Assembly: GCA_964522445.1 (NCBI GenBank)
Contig: CAZFUY010000007.1
Coordinates: forward strand, 1 to 46,017
Direction of reading: 5' to 3'
DNA from: CAZFUY01 sp964522445
GTDB lineage: Bacteria > Pseudomonadota > Gammaproteobacteria > SZUA-229
DNA length: 46,017 nt
Part shown: positions 1 through 8,893 of the stretch, in pieces
How positions within the stretch are numbered: the stretch's first letter is position 1
Layout: each line of letters opens with the position of its first letter
Notes under the pieces: generated by a model
Seen by the model: the letters and a program-made list of their open reading frames with translations, nothing else
The model's database searches: none
Told to the model about the DNA's origin: nothing
Position numbers and translations under genes: made by a program

Positions 1-33
1 TTTTAGTTATCTAATTTGGAGTAACTACTCTAC

Positions 34-3000
34 ATGAGTAAAATTGCAATTATCGGCGTTTCCTGTTTATTTCCTGGCGCTGAAACACCAGAGGCCTACT
101 GGTCTAATCTTGTCGCTAAAAAAGACACGCGAGTGTTTGCCGATGCGGAACAAATGGGCAGAAACCCGGATGAATATTTTGCTGCTGAAAAAGGTGCAAA
201 AGATAAATACTATTGCACTCTGGGTGGCTACATTCAGAATTTCAAATTTGACCCAACCGGTTATGCTGTTGCGGCTGATCATTTATCGGGTCTGGATAAC
301 ACGTCTCAATGGTCATTGCATGTTAGTCGAGAAGCGCTTAAAGATGCTGGATATTTAGAACAGCCAGAAGTTCTGCAACGCTGTGGTGTATTAATTGGAA
401 ATTTATCATTTCCAACAAAGGCATCCAATCAGTTGTTTTTACCTTTGTATCATACGGCTATGTCTGAGCCAGTGCAGTCAGTATTGAAAGATCCATCGTT
501 TCAAATGCATGCTGATAATAAATTAGGTAAGGGCGATTTAGCAAACGGTAGCATTGCAAGTTATCCCGCAACAGTTATTGCGCAGGCGTTGAATTGTCAG
601 GGTGGATCATTTGCACTGGATGCTGCCTGTGCTACTTCTTTGTACAGTATTAAACTTGCCTGCTCGTATTTATTATCTGGAAAAACAGATTTAATGCTGG
701 CCGGTGCAGTTAGTGCAGCAGATCCCTGGTTTGTGGCCATGGGTTTTTCTACCTTTAATGCCTTCCCCGAAAATATTGCCAGCCAGCCGCTGGATCAAAA
801 TTCAACAGGCTTAAACACGGGTGAGGGTGCAGGCGTATTTGTTTTAAAACGTTATGAAGATGCTGAGCGTGACGGCGATAATATTCATGCGGTTATCGAT
901 GGCGTAGGTTTATCCAATGATGGCAAAGGTAAATTTGTATTAAGCCCGAGTAAAAAAGGTCAGATAAAAAGTTTTGAAAGAGCCTACCAGAATGCTGGTG
1001 TGAAACCTGAACAAATTGATTATGTAGAATGTCATGCGACTGGAACACCGCTTGGTGATGATGTTGAAGTACAGTCTATGGCTGACTTTTTTGGTGATAA
1101 AGATATTCACTTTAGCATGGGGTCTGCAAAATCTAACTTTGGCCATTTATTGACGGCTGCGGGTATGGCTGGTTTATTAAAAATAATTCTGGGTATTAAA
1201 AATGAACTGTTACCAGCAACTATTGGATTAAAAAATCCATTAGTTTCTGAGAAAGCTAACATCGCTGGAGAAAATATTCTCACAGAAAATAAACCCTGGT
1301 TAAAAACAAATAAGCCTCGTCATGCAGCAATTAGTGCATTTGGTTTTGGTGGCACAAATGCGCATTTAATTTTGCAGGAACATATTGCCGATAAAACAAA
1401 AAAATCGGCTAAAAAGAAATTAGCTAACAAAAAGAAACCTGATGCAGCATTAAGCCCGGTTGATATTGTTGGCATGAGCGCATTTTTTGGTGGCTGCCGT
1501 AGTTTATCTGATTTAGAAAATAGCCTGTATAAAGGTGAACAATATTTTTCTGATCTTCCAGAAAAACGCTGGCAGGGTATTGATCAGCAATCTGAACTAT
1601 TAAAAGCCTTTGGTTTTGAAAAGGGTGCTGCGCCACAGGGTAACTACATTGATCGATTTGATTTTGATTATTTATATTTCAAAATTCCACCAGAAGAACA
1701 GGCTCCCTTAATTCCACAGCAGTTATTAATGATTAAAGTGCTGGATGATGCATTGAAAGATGCTGAATTGCCAACAGGTGGAAATGTGGGTGTTATTGTT
1801 GCAATGGAGACGGATTTATCTATTCATCAGTTCCGTGGCAGAATTGATGCGCCTAATGCATTAGATGCAGGTTTAAAAGAACACGCCTCTAAACTACCAG
1901 CGGAACAGCAGGAGAAATTAGCCGAGCTGTTAAAAGACAGTTTACACAATGCAGTTGAAATTAATCAGTTCACCAGTTTTATTGGTAATATAATTCCCTG
2001 CCGTATTTGTTCTTTATGGGATTTTTCTGGTCCGGCATTCACAATGTCTTCGGAAGAAAATTCAGTCATGAAGGCATTAGAAGTTGCTCAGTTATTTCTT
2101 GATTCTGGTGAAGTGGATGCAATGGTGGTTGGTGCTGTTGATCTGGCCGGTGGAATTGAACATTTGTATTTGCAGAATAAAAAACAGCCGCTGGATGTAA
2201 CGCCAGGTTTGAGTTTGCAGGCTGACCACGAAGGCTGGACGGTGGGTGAAGGTGCAGGTGCTGTTGTGCTTAAACGCAGCGATGCAAGGCAGGATAGCAG
2301 TAAAGTTTATGCTTCTTTAGAAGGCATGGGCAGTAGTCATTCGATGGCTGTCGAAAGTATGCAAAGCGCATGTGAAAGTGCATTAAAACAGGCCGGTATT
2401 GATGCGGATAAAATTGATTATATAGAATTAAATAGCAGTGGATTTAAGGCTCAGGATGAAGCTGAGCTGGGTGCATTAAAACAGGTTTATTCAAAAGGCG
2501 CTCTGGGAAGTGTTAAAGCAAATATTGGCCATACTTTTGCTGCATCGGGCATGGCTGCACTAATTAAAACAGCACTTTGTCTGCATCATCGATTTATACC
2601 GGGTATTCCGAACTGGCACAGTCCAGCTAATATTGATGACTGGCAGGATCGAAATTTTTATTTTCCAGCCGAATCACGTCCCTGGTTGAAAAATAAAAAT
2701 CGACGTTATGCAGGGATTAATAGTTTAGGTCAGGATCAAAGTTGTCATCATCTGATTCTTGCAGAAGTTGAAAATGCATCTGAAAATAAAGTTGTAAATA
2801 ATCATTTTCTTGAAAATCCGAGTGCTTTTTTATTATTACTTGCGGGTAATGATCAGGCTGAAATTGAACAGCAAATAACTCGAATAGAACAACAGGTGGA
2901 ACAGGGAGTTTCTCTTAAGCAGCTCGCTCAGGATTTACTGTCTAATTATCAGAATAATTCATCGGCACAATATTGTTTAACGATAGTGGCTCACTCGTCT

Positions 3001-6000
3001 AATGAATTAGTTCGAGAAATACAGTCTGCAAAAACAGGTCTGGCAGAAGCATTTGCATCGGGTGAAGAATGGAATACACCTATGGGCAGTTACTTTACGC
3101 CTGACCCGCAAGCGGACAAAGGTGAAATTGCATTTGTTTATCCTGGTGGTTTCAATTCCTATATCGGCATGGCGAAAGATATCTTTCATCTGTTCCCTGA
3201 ATTGCATAAAGAATTAATTGGTACTACTTCAGAATTACGCAAGATGATGCGAACGCATTATGTGTATCCACAAACAATTTCTGCGCCTGATAAAAAAGCC
3301 ATGAAAGCTCTGGAACACATCATGGGCGAAGATGCCATTGCCATGTTTGAATCGGGCATTATGTCATCCATTGTTTATACAAAAGTTATTCAGAATTTAC
3401 TGGGTGTAAAACCCAGCGCGGCTTTTGGTCATAGCATGGGTGAGCTGTCGATGCTGTTTTCCTCTGGTGCATGGCAGGACACGGATTATATGAGCCATAC
3501 GCTGCATTCGACTGCGACTTTCCAGCATCGTTTAGTGGGTGAAATGGATGTGGTACGTCAGGCATGGGGTTTGCCTGGCACAGACAAAGGTGGTGAAAAA
3601 GAAATTTGGGGTACTTACACTTTAAGAACCTCACCAGAAATTGCTGAACCTGTTCTTGCTGAAGAAGATCATGTTTATTTAATTATTGTTAATGCGCCCA
3701 ATGAAATTGTTATTGCCGGTGAGCCAGAAGCCTGCAAGCGCGTTGTGAAAAAATTAAAATGGCGGCTGTTCCCCGTGCCAATCAAGGACGTTGTGCATAA
3801 TGAATTAGTTAAAGCTGAATATGATGCGCTTAAAGATTTACATACCATGCCGACAAAGGCAATTAAGGGCGTTGATTTTTATACCGCTGCCACTTATAAA
3901 AAAACTAAAATGGAAAAGGATGTTATTGGTAATAATATTGCGACCTTCTATACCCAGCAAGTGGATTTCCCTCGTCTGGTTAATCAGGTTTATAAGGATG
4001 GCGCACGAATATTTATTGAGCTGGGTCCACAAAGCAGCTGTACTAAATGGATTGGTGAGACACTAAAAGATAAAGCACATCTTGCTGTGGGTATTAACCG
4101 AAAGGGTGCAGCCGATTTAACTTCTTTATTACGCATGGCTGCAAAATTAACCAGTCATCGTGTGCCAATGAAACTGGAAAAGCTGTTTCCAGTGCAACAG
4201 GATAAAGAAAGTAATAAAACCAAACTGGTTAAGTCAGTTGAGTTAGGTAAGCGTTCAATGGCTGAATTTATTTCAGCGTCAGCCAGTCAAATTCAGATTC
4301 CGCAGAAGCCTGTATCAGCTTCGCCGAAAAATCTGCAGCAGGAAAAAATCAGTACAAAACATAAACAGAATATTTCAAACCCCATTGTTATGCCAAAAGT
4401 TATATCACAGGCCGTGCCACAAAATGTTATGGCAGTGGGAAATTTGACTTCAACTAAAGAGAAGAAAATTGTGTCTGCATCAACAGAACTATCTGCGAAT
4501 CAATCAGCTGCCGCTGTCTCGACTAATAATAATCTGGGTAATCAACAGGGGCTTCTTGTTCAACTGTTTCAACACAACACCAATATTAGCCAGATGCATG
4601 CAGAGTTTTTAACATCGCGTCATAAAAACATGCAGCAGTTAATAGAAATACTCAATAATGAAATCCATTCACCTGGCAATATGCAGTTTATTTCACCTGT
4701 GTCATCAGCCGCTGCTGCAACATCTTCGGTAACAGAAAAACCAAAGCAGTTTTTCCCAACACAATATAGTCAGCCTGAAAAAATAGTTTATAGCGAACAG
4801 GATCTAAAGGAATTTGCCTACGGTAAAATTGGCAAAGTGTTTGGCCCTGAATATGACATTATTGATTCTTATGGTAAACGTGTCATGTTGCCTATGGATC
4901 CTTATTTGCTGGTAACTCGTGTAACAGAAATGCAGGCAGTTCGAGGTGAATTTGAACCTTCAAAAATGACAACGGAATACGATATCCCACATAACTCATG
5001 GTATTCCACTGATGGCCAGATTCCAGTATGTATCTGTATTGAATCAGGGCAGTGTGACCTGTTACTAATTAGTTATATGGGAATTGATTTTGAAAACAAA
5101 GGAAAATATTTATACCGTCTGCTGGATTGCACGCTAACTTTTCTGGATGACCAACCTAAAGAAGGTCAAACCTTACGTTATGAAATTTCTATAAATTCTT
5201 TTGCGCGTAATCAGAATAATTTACTGTTCTTCTTTTCTTATGAATGTTTTATCGGTGATAAAATGATTTTGAAAATGGACAATGGTTGTGCTGGATTCTT
5301 TTGTGAAGATGACCTGGCAAAAGGCAAAGGTGTTATTCGCACCAAAGATGAAATTAAGCTGCGAGCAAACGTACAGAAAAGTAGTTTTACGCCAATATTA
5401 CAATGTTCAAAAACAGCATTTGATAAACAGGATATGCATCACCTGGCTCATGGTGATCTGGCTGCATGTTTTGCTAATCCTGCCTATGATAAACAGGGCA
5501 AAAATCCATCATTGCATTTCCCACTAGATAAAATTTTAATGCTTGACCGTATTACTTCTGTAGAACGCACGGGTGGTTTATGGGGCTTAGGTCAAATTAC
5601 AGCAGAGAAAGAACTGTTCCCTGATGAGTGGTATTTTACTTCTCATTTCCGCGATGATCCTGTATTGGCAGGTTCTTTAATGTCGGAAGGCTGTGTGCAG
5701 TTAATGCATTTTTATATGATGTATCTTGGTCTGCATACCAAAATGGAAGATGCGCGTTTCCAGACTAAAACAAATATTCCACAGGTGATTCGATGCAGAG
5801 GCGAGGCTTTACCAAAGCATCGCTTAATGACTTATCAACTTGAAATTACAGAAATTGGTTTAACGCCTAAACCATTTGTTCGTGGTAATGCTGAAATATG
5901 GTTAGAAGGAAAAATGGTTGTTGATTTCCGTGATATCTGTATTGAGCTATCAGAAAAAAGTGCTGAAGAAAAAGCTATGATTGCTGCTGCAAAAGCAGGG

Positions 6001-7269
6001 CAAACTATTTCTGCTCCTGCCACACCCGTTGCTGCACAGCCTCAGCTACAAACTCAATCTTCTGCAACAATGCCGCCACCTCCGGGCGCACCTGTTGTTA
6101 AAAAGCCAGCATTGTTTGATGAAATAAAAATAGATCATTTTGCAACAGGTGATATTGAAGCCTGTTTTGGTTCAGAGTTTGCGATTTATAAAAAACCAGC
6201 AAATCCACCAAGACGACCACCGCGTACACCGAATAGTTATTTGCAACTGATGCATCGAGTTCTAGAGGTTGATGGTGAACGCCATGTATTTGATAAAACA
6301 TCCGCCTGTGTAGCAGAATATGATGTGGCAGAAAATGAATGGTTCTGTGCTGTTAATTCATATCCCGCTTTAACGCCTTACTCTATGTTGATGGAAATTG
6401 CCCTGCAACCTAATGGCTTTTTAACATCACAAATTGGTACAACTTTAATTTATCCTGAAACCAATCTGTTTTTTAGAAATTTAGATGGTGAAGCGACTCT
6501 GTATAAAGAAATAGATTTACGCGGTAAAACTATTACCAATAAATCAACCATGTATTCAACCTCTGCTGTAATGAATAATGTTATACAGAAATTTACTTTT
6601 GAATTATTAGCTGATGGTGAAACTTTTTATAAAGGCACAGCTGTATTTGGATTCTTTGCAGCAGAATCTCTGGTTAACCAGGTGGGCATGGATAAAGGTA
6701 AAAAATTATTACCCTGGTACAAAGAAGAAGAAAACGCAGCGGTTCAAATTGAAACCATTGATTTAACTTCAGCGCAGGCAAAAGCAAGTTTATATACGGC
6801 TCAGGCAGGTAAGCCTTATTATCGGTTAGCGGGTGGCATGTTAGATTTTATTGATGAGGCTAAAGTGGTTTCCAATGGTGGTCAATTTGGAAAAGGTTAT
6901 GTGCATTCATTAAAAACAATTGATCCGAGTGACTGGTTCTATCCCTGTCATTTCCATCTTGACCCAGTAATGCCGGGTTCTTTAGGTGTGGAAGCGATGA
7001 TTCAATCATTACAGGTATTTGCTTTGCGAGAGGGTTTGGGCAAAGACATGAAGAATCCTCGTTTTGGTTTAGTTGAGGGAAATGCTAACTGGCAATATCG
7101 AGGTCAGATTATTCCTGATAATAAAGAGATGACTTTAGAAGTGCATATTAAAGAAATTAAAGTGCAGCCAGATCGCATTGATATTTTAGCGGATGGCAAT
7201 TTATGGAAAGATGGTTTGCGTATTTATCATGTTGAGAATATTGGTCTGAGCGTACAGGAGAGTGTGTAA
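34..7269 (+). CDS. Polyunsaturated fatty acid synthase subunit, KS-CLF-AT-DH-DH (PfaC-like with fused acyltransferase)
   Basis: This iterative PKS/FAS-like megasynthase subunit makes long-chain polyunsaturated acyl chains. Domains in order: ketosynthase (about 1-460) with the Cys199/His334/His371 triad in DAACATS, ECHATGT and SNFGH; a second ketosynthase fold (about 470-920) in which the active-site cysteine position is Glu675 (SSEEN), marking a chain-length factor; an acyltransferase (about 1050-1400) with GHSMGE nucleophile Ser1134 and likely His1255; a low-complexity linker (about 1400-1590); and two FabA-like double-hotdog dehydratases with HFRDDPV (His1871) and HFHLDPV (His2306, Asp2310), split by an Ala/Pro-rich linker near 1985-2030. 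No ACP or KR is present, so a PfaA-type partner must be encoded elsewhere, most likely just left of the window. A GGAG at 18-21 precedes the start. The next gene begins at the base after the stop codon. The fused AT is unlike Shewanella/Moritella PfaC and resembles the myxobacterial Pfa3 layout without its terminal acyltransferase. The product chain cannot be told from sequence. Confidence 0.93.
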   Translation: MSKIAIIGVSCLFPGAETPEAYWSNLVAKKDTRVFADAEQMGRNPDEYFAAEKGAKDKYYCTLGGYIQNFKFDPTGYAVAADHLSGLDNTSQWSLHVSREALKDAGYLEQPEVLQRCGVLIGNLSFPTKASNQLFLPLYHTAMSEPVQSVLKDPSFQMHADNKLGKGDLANGSIASYPATVIAQALNCQGGSFALDAACATSLYSIKLACSYLLSGKTDLMLAGAVSAADPWFVAMGFSTFNAFPENIASQPLDQNSTGLNTGEGAGVFVLKRYEDAERDGDNIHAVIDGVGLSNDGKGKFVLSPSKKGQIKSFERAYQNAGVKPEQIDYVECHATGTPLGDDVEVQSMADFFGDKDIHFSMGSAKSNFGHLLTAAGMAGLLKIILGIKNELLPATIGLKNPLVSEKANIAGENILTENKPWLKTNKPRHAAISAFGFGGTNAHLILQEHIADKTKKSAKKKLANKKKPDAALSPVDIVGMSAFFGGCRSLSDLENSLYKGEQYFSDLPEKRWQGIDQQSELLKAFGFEKGAAPQGNYIDRFDFDYLYFKIPPEEQAPLIPQQLLMIKVLDDALKDAELPTGGNVGVIVAMETDLSIHQFRGRIDAPNALDAGLKEHASKLPAEQQEKLAELLKDSLHNAVEINQFTSFIGNIIPCRICSLWDFSGPAFTMSSEENSVMKALEVAQLFLDSGEVDAMVVGAVDLAGGIEHLYLQNKKQPLDVTPGLSLQADHEGWTVGEGAGAVVLKRSDARQDSSKVYASLEGMGSSHSMAVESMQSACESALKQAGIDADKIDYIELNSSGFKAQDEAELGALKQVYSKGALGSVKANIGHTFAASGMAALIKTALCLHHRFIPGIPNWHSPANIDDWQDRNFYFPAESRPWLKNKNRRYAGINSLGQDQSCHHLILAEVENASENKVVNNHFLENPSAFLLLLAGNDQAEIEQQITRIEQQVEQGVSLKQLAQDLLSNYQNNSSAQYCLTIVAHSSNELVREIQSAKTGLAEAFASGEEWNTPMGSYFTPDPQADKGEIAFVYPGGFNSYIGMAKDIFHLFPELHKELIGTTSELRKMMRTHYVYPQTISAPDKKAMKALEHIMGEDAIAMFESGIMSSIVYTKVIQNLLGVKPSAAFGHSMGELSMLFSSGAWQDTDYMSHTLHSTATFQHRLVGEMDVVRQAWGLPGTDKGGEKEIWGTYTLRTSPEIAEPVLAEEDHVYLIIVNAPNEIVIAGEPEACKRVVKKLKWRLFPVPIKDVVHNELVKAEYDALKDLHTMPTKAIKGVDFYTAATYKKTKMEKDVIGNNIATFYTQQVDFPRLVNQVYKDGARIFIELGPQSSCTKWIGETLKDKAHLAVGINRKGAADLTSLLRMAAKLTSHRVPMKLEKLFPVQQDKESNKTKLVKSVELGKRSMAEFISASASQIQIPQKPVSASPKNLQQEKISTKHKQNISNPIVMPKVISQAVPQNVMAVGNLTSTKEKKIVSASTELSANQSAAAVSTNNNLGNQQGLLVQLFQHNTNISQMHAEFLTSRHKNMQQLIEILNNEIHSPGNMQFISPVSSAAAATSSVTEKPKQFFPTQYSQPEKIVYSEQDLKEFAYGKIGKVFGPEYDIIDSYGKRVMLPMDPYLLVTRVTEMQAVRGEFEPSKMTTEYDIPHNSWYSTDGQIPVCICIESGQCDLLLISYMGIDFENKGKYLYRLLDCTLTFLDDQPKEGQTLRYEISINSFARNQNNLLFFFSYECFIGDKMILKMDNGCAGFFCEDDLAKGKGVIRTKDEIKLRANVQKSSFTPILQCSKTAFDKQDMHHLAHGDLAACFANPAYDKQGKNPSLHFPLDKILMLDRITSVERTGGLWGLGQITAEKELFPDEWYFTSHFRDDPVLAGSLMSEGCVQLMHFYMMYLGLHTKMEDARFQTKTNIPQVIRCRGEALPKHRLMTYQLEITEIGLTPKPFVRGNAEIWLEGKMVVDFRDICIELSEKSAEEKAMIAAAKAGQTISAPATPVAAQPQLQTQSSATMPPPPGAPVVKKPALFDEIKIDHFATGDIEACFGSEFAIYKKPANPPRRPPRTPNSYLQLMHRVLEVDGERHVFDKTSACVAEYDVAENEWFCAVNSYPALTPYSMLMEIALQPNGFLTSQIGTTLIYPETNLFFRNLDGEATLYKEIDLRGKTITNKSTMYSTSAVMNNVIQKFTFELLADGETFYKGTAVFGFFAAESLVNQVGMDKGKKLLPWYKEEENAAVQIETIDLTSAQAKASLYTAQAGKPYYRLAGGMLDFIDEAKVVSNGGQFGKGYVHSLKTIDPSDWFYPCHFHLDPVMPGSLGVEAMIQSLQVFALREGLGKDMKNPRFGLVEGNANWQYRGQIIPDNKEMTLEVHIKEIKVQPDRIDILADGNLWKDGLRIYHVENIGLSVQESV

Positions 7270-8796
7270 ATGACTATTACAGGTCTGGAAAACTTAAATG
7301 ATTTACATTTGCCCTGTTATGTTATTCAGGATGGCAATCAGCTAATCATTAATCATGAAGGCTGTGAAGATGTAACTAAAATTATATCTTATGTGCCGCC
7401 GCTGTTGCCTGAACAATTAGGTGATGCAGATTTTAAAACCTTTTACGGTATTAAATATGCCTATATGGCAGGAGCAATGGCCAATGGTATTGCTTCTGAA
7501 GAATTAGTTATTGAAATGGGACGTAATAAAATGCTGGCTGCATTCGGTGCAGGTGGTCTGGATCTGGATCGTCTTGAAAGAGCCATTCAAAAAATACAAC
7601 AGGCTTTACCTGATGGGCCTTATGTTTTTAATTTTATTCATAACCCAACTGAAGAAGCGATTGAACGAGGCACTATCGATCTGTATTTAAAATATGGTGT
7701 TAATATTATTGAAACTGCTGCGTTCTTTAATCTAACACCTTCACTGGTGTATTACCGTGCTCATGGTTTGTCCACAGATGCACAGGGCAATATTCAGATT
7801 AAAAATAAAGTGATTGCCAAAGTTTCCAGACGTGAAGTGGCCACTGTTTTTATGCAACCCGCGCCAGAAAAAATATTGCAACAATTAGTAGCGCAGGGGC
7901 TTATTACTGAAGAGCAGGCGAAGCTGGCTACTCTTGTTCCTATGGCAGATGATATTACGGTAGAGGCTGATTCAGGTGGTCACACCGATAATCGTCCGCT
8001 AACTGTTTTATTACCATCGATGATTGCACTGCGTGATGAAATTCAGGCACAACAACAATATTCAACATTAATTCGTGTCGGTGCGGGTGGTGGTATCGGC
8101 ACACCAGAAGCAGCGCTGGCTACATTTATGATGGGTGCTGCATACATTGTAACGGGATCAGTTAATCAGGCCTGTCAGGAAGCAGATGCTTCTGAACATA
8201 CAAAAAAATTATTATCAGAAGCAGGCATGGCTGATGTTGTTATGGCTCCCGCATCTGATATGTTTGAACGCGGCATAGAATTGCAGGTGCTAAAAAAAGG
8301 CACTATGTTTCCCATGCGAGCAAAAAAATTATATGACCTGTATGTTACCTATAACGGGCTTGATGAAATCCCGGCAATAGAGCGTGACAAACTGGAAAAA
8401 CAATTCTTTAAAGAATCACTGGATAATATCTGGCAACAAACGGTTGAGTTCTTTCAGAAGCGAGACCCGGAAGTCATCAGAAGCGCAGAAAATAATCCAA
8501 AGAAACGCATGGCGCTAGTTTTTCGCTGGTATCTGGGGCTGTCTTCTCGCTGGTCTAATGCCGGAGTGCAGGGACGTGAATTTGATTATCAAATCTGGTG
8601 TGGCCCATCTATGGGTGCATTTAATGACTGGGTACGACCAACCTATTTAAATAATTATAAAAATCGTAAAGTGGCCGATGTTGCACAACAGTTATTGATT
8701 GGTGCGGCTTATCAGCAACGTATTCAAATATTGAAAATGCAGGGTGTTACTTTACCTGTTGAGTGTCATCGATACTTGCCCAGCCCTCTGGGTTGA
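7270..8796 (+). CDS. pfaD: PfaD-type trans-acting enoyl reductase of the PUFA synthase
   Basis: This is a 508-residue FMN-dependent enoyl reductase of the nitronate-monooxygenase/2-nitropropane-dioxygenase fold, which reduces selected double bonds on the ACP-bound chain during polyunsaturated fatty acid synthesis. The TIM-barrel signature runs from AGAMANGIAS near the N-terminus through ADSGGHTDNRP and the FMN phosphate-binding stretch RVGAGGGIGTPEA. The C-terminal half has the PfaD-specific lid region with CGPSMGAFNDWV. Its length fits the family (about 500-550 residues). Its ATG follows the stop of the megasynthase gene with no intergenic base, so the two are almost certainly cotranscribed and translationally linked. 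It is probably the last gene of the operon, because the next gene is 97 bp away and has an unrelated function. Confidence 0.95.
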   Translation: MTITGLENLNDLHLPCYVIQDGNQLIINHEGCEDVTKIISYVPPLLPEQLGDADFKTFYGIKYAYMAGAMANGIASEELVIEMGRNKMLAAFGAGGLDLDRLERAIQKIQQALPDGPYVFNFIHNPTEEAIERGTIDLYLKYGVNIIETAAFFNLTPSLVYYRAHGLSTDAQGNIQIKNKVIAKVSRREVATVFMQPAPEKILQQLVAQGLITEEQAKLATLVPMADDITVEADSGGHTDNRPLTVLLPSMIALRDEIQAQQQYSTLIRVGAGGGIGTPEAALATFMMGAAYIVTGSVNQACQEADASEHTKKLLSEAGMADVVMAPASDMFERGIELQVLKKGTMFPMRAKKLYDLYVTYNGLDEIPAIERDKLEKQFFKESLDNIWQQTVEFFQKRDPEVIRSAENNPKKRMALVFRWYLGLSSRWSNAGVQGREFDYQIWCGPSMGAFNDWVRPTYLNNYKNRKVADVAQQLLIGAAYQQRIQILKMQGVTLPVECHRYLPSPLG

Positions 8797-8893
8797 AGGT
8801 ATAAAACACCACAGAATAGTTCAGTAATATAGTCATGCTAACCCGAATATTTCAGGCATTCTATTGATTCCTTTCATTGAGTGAAACTGCTAT

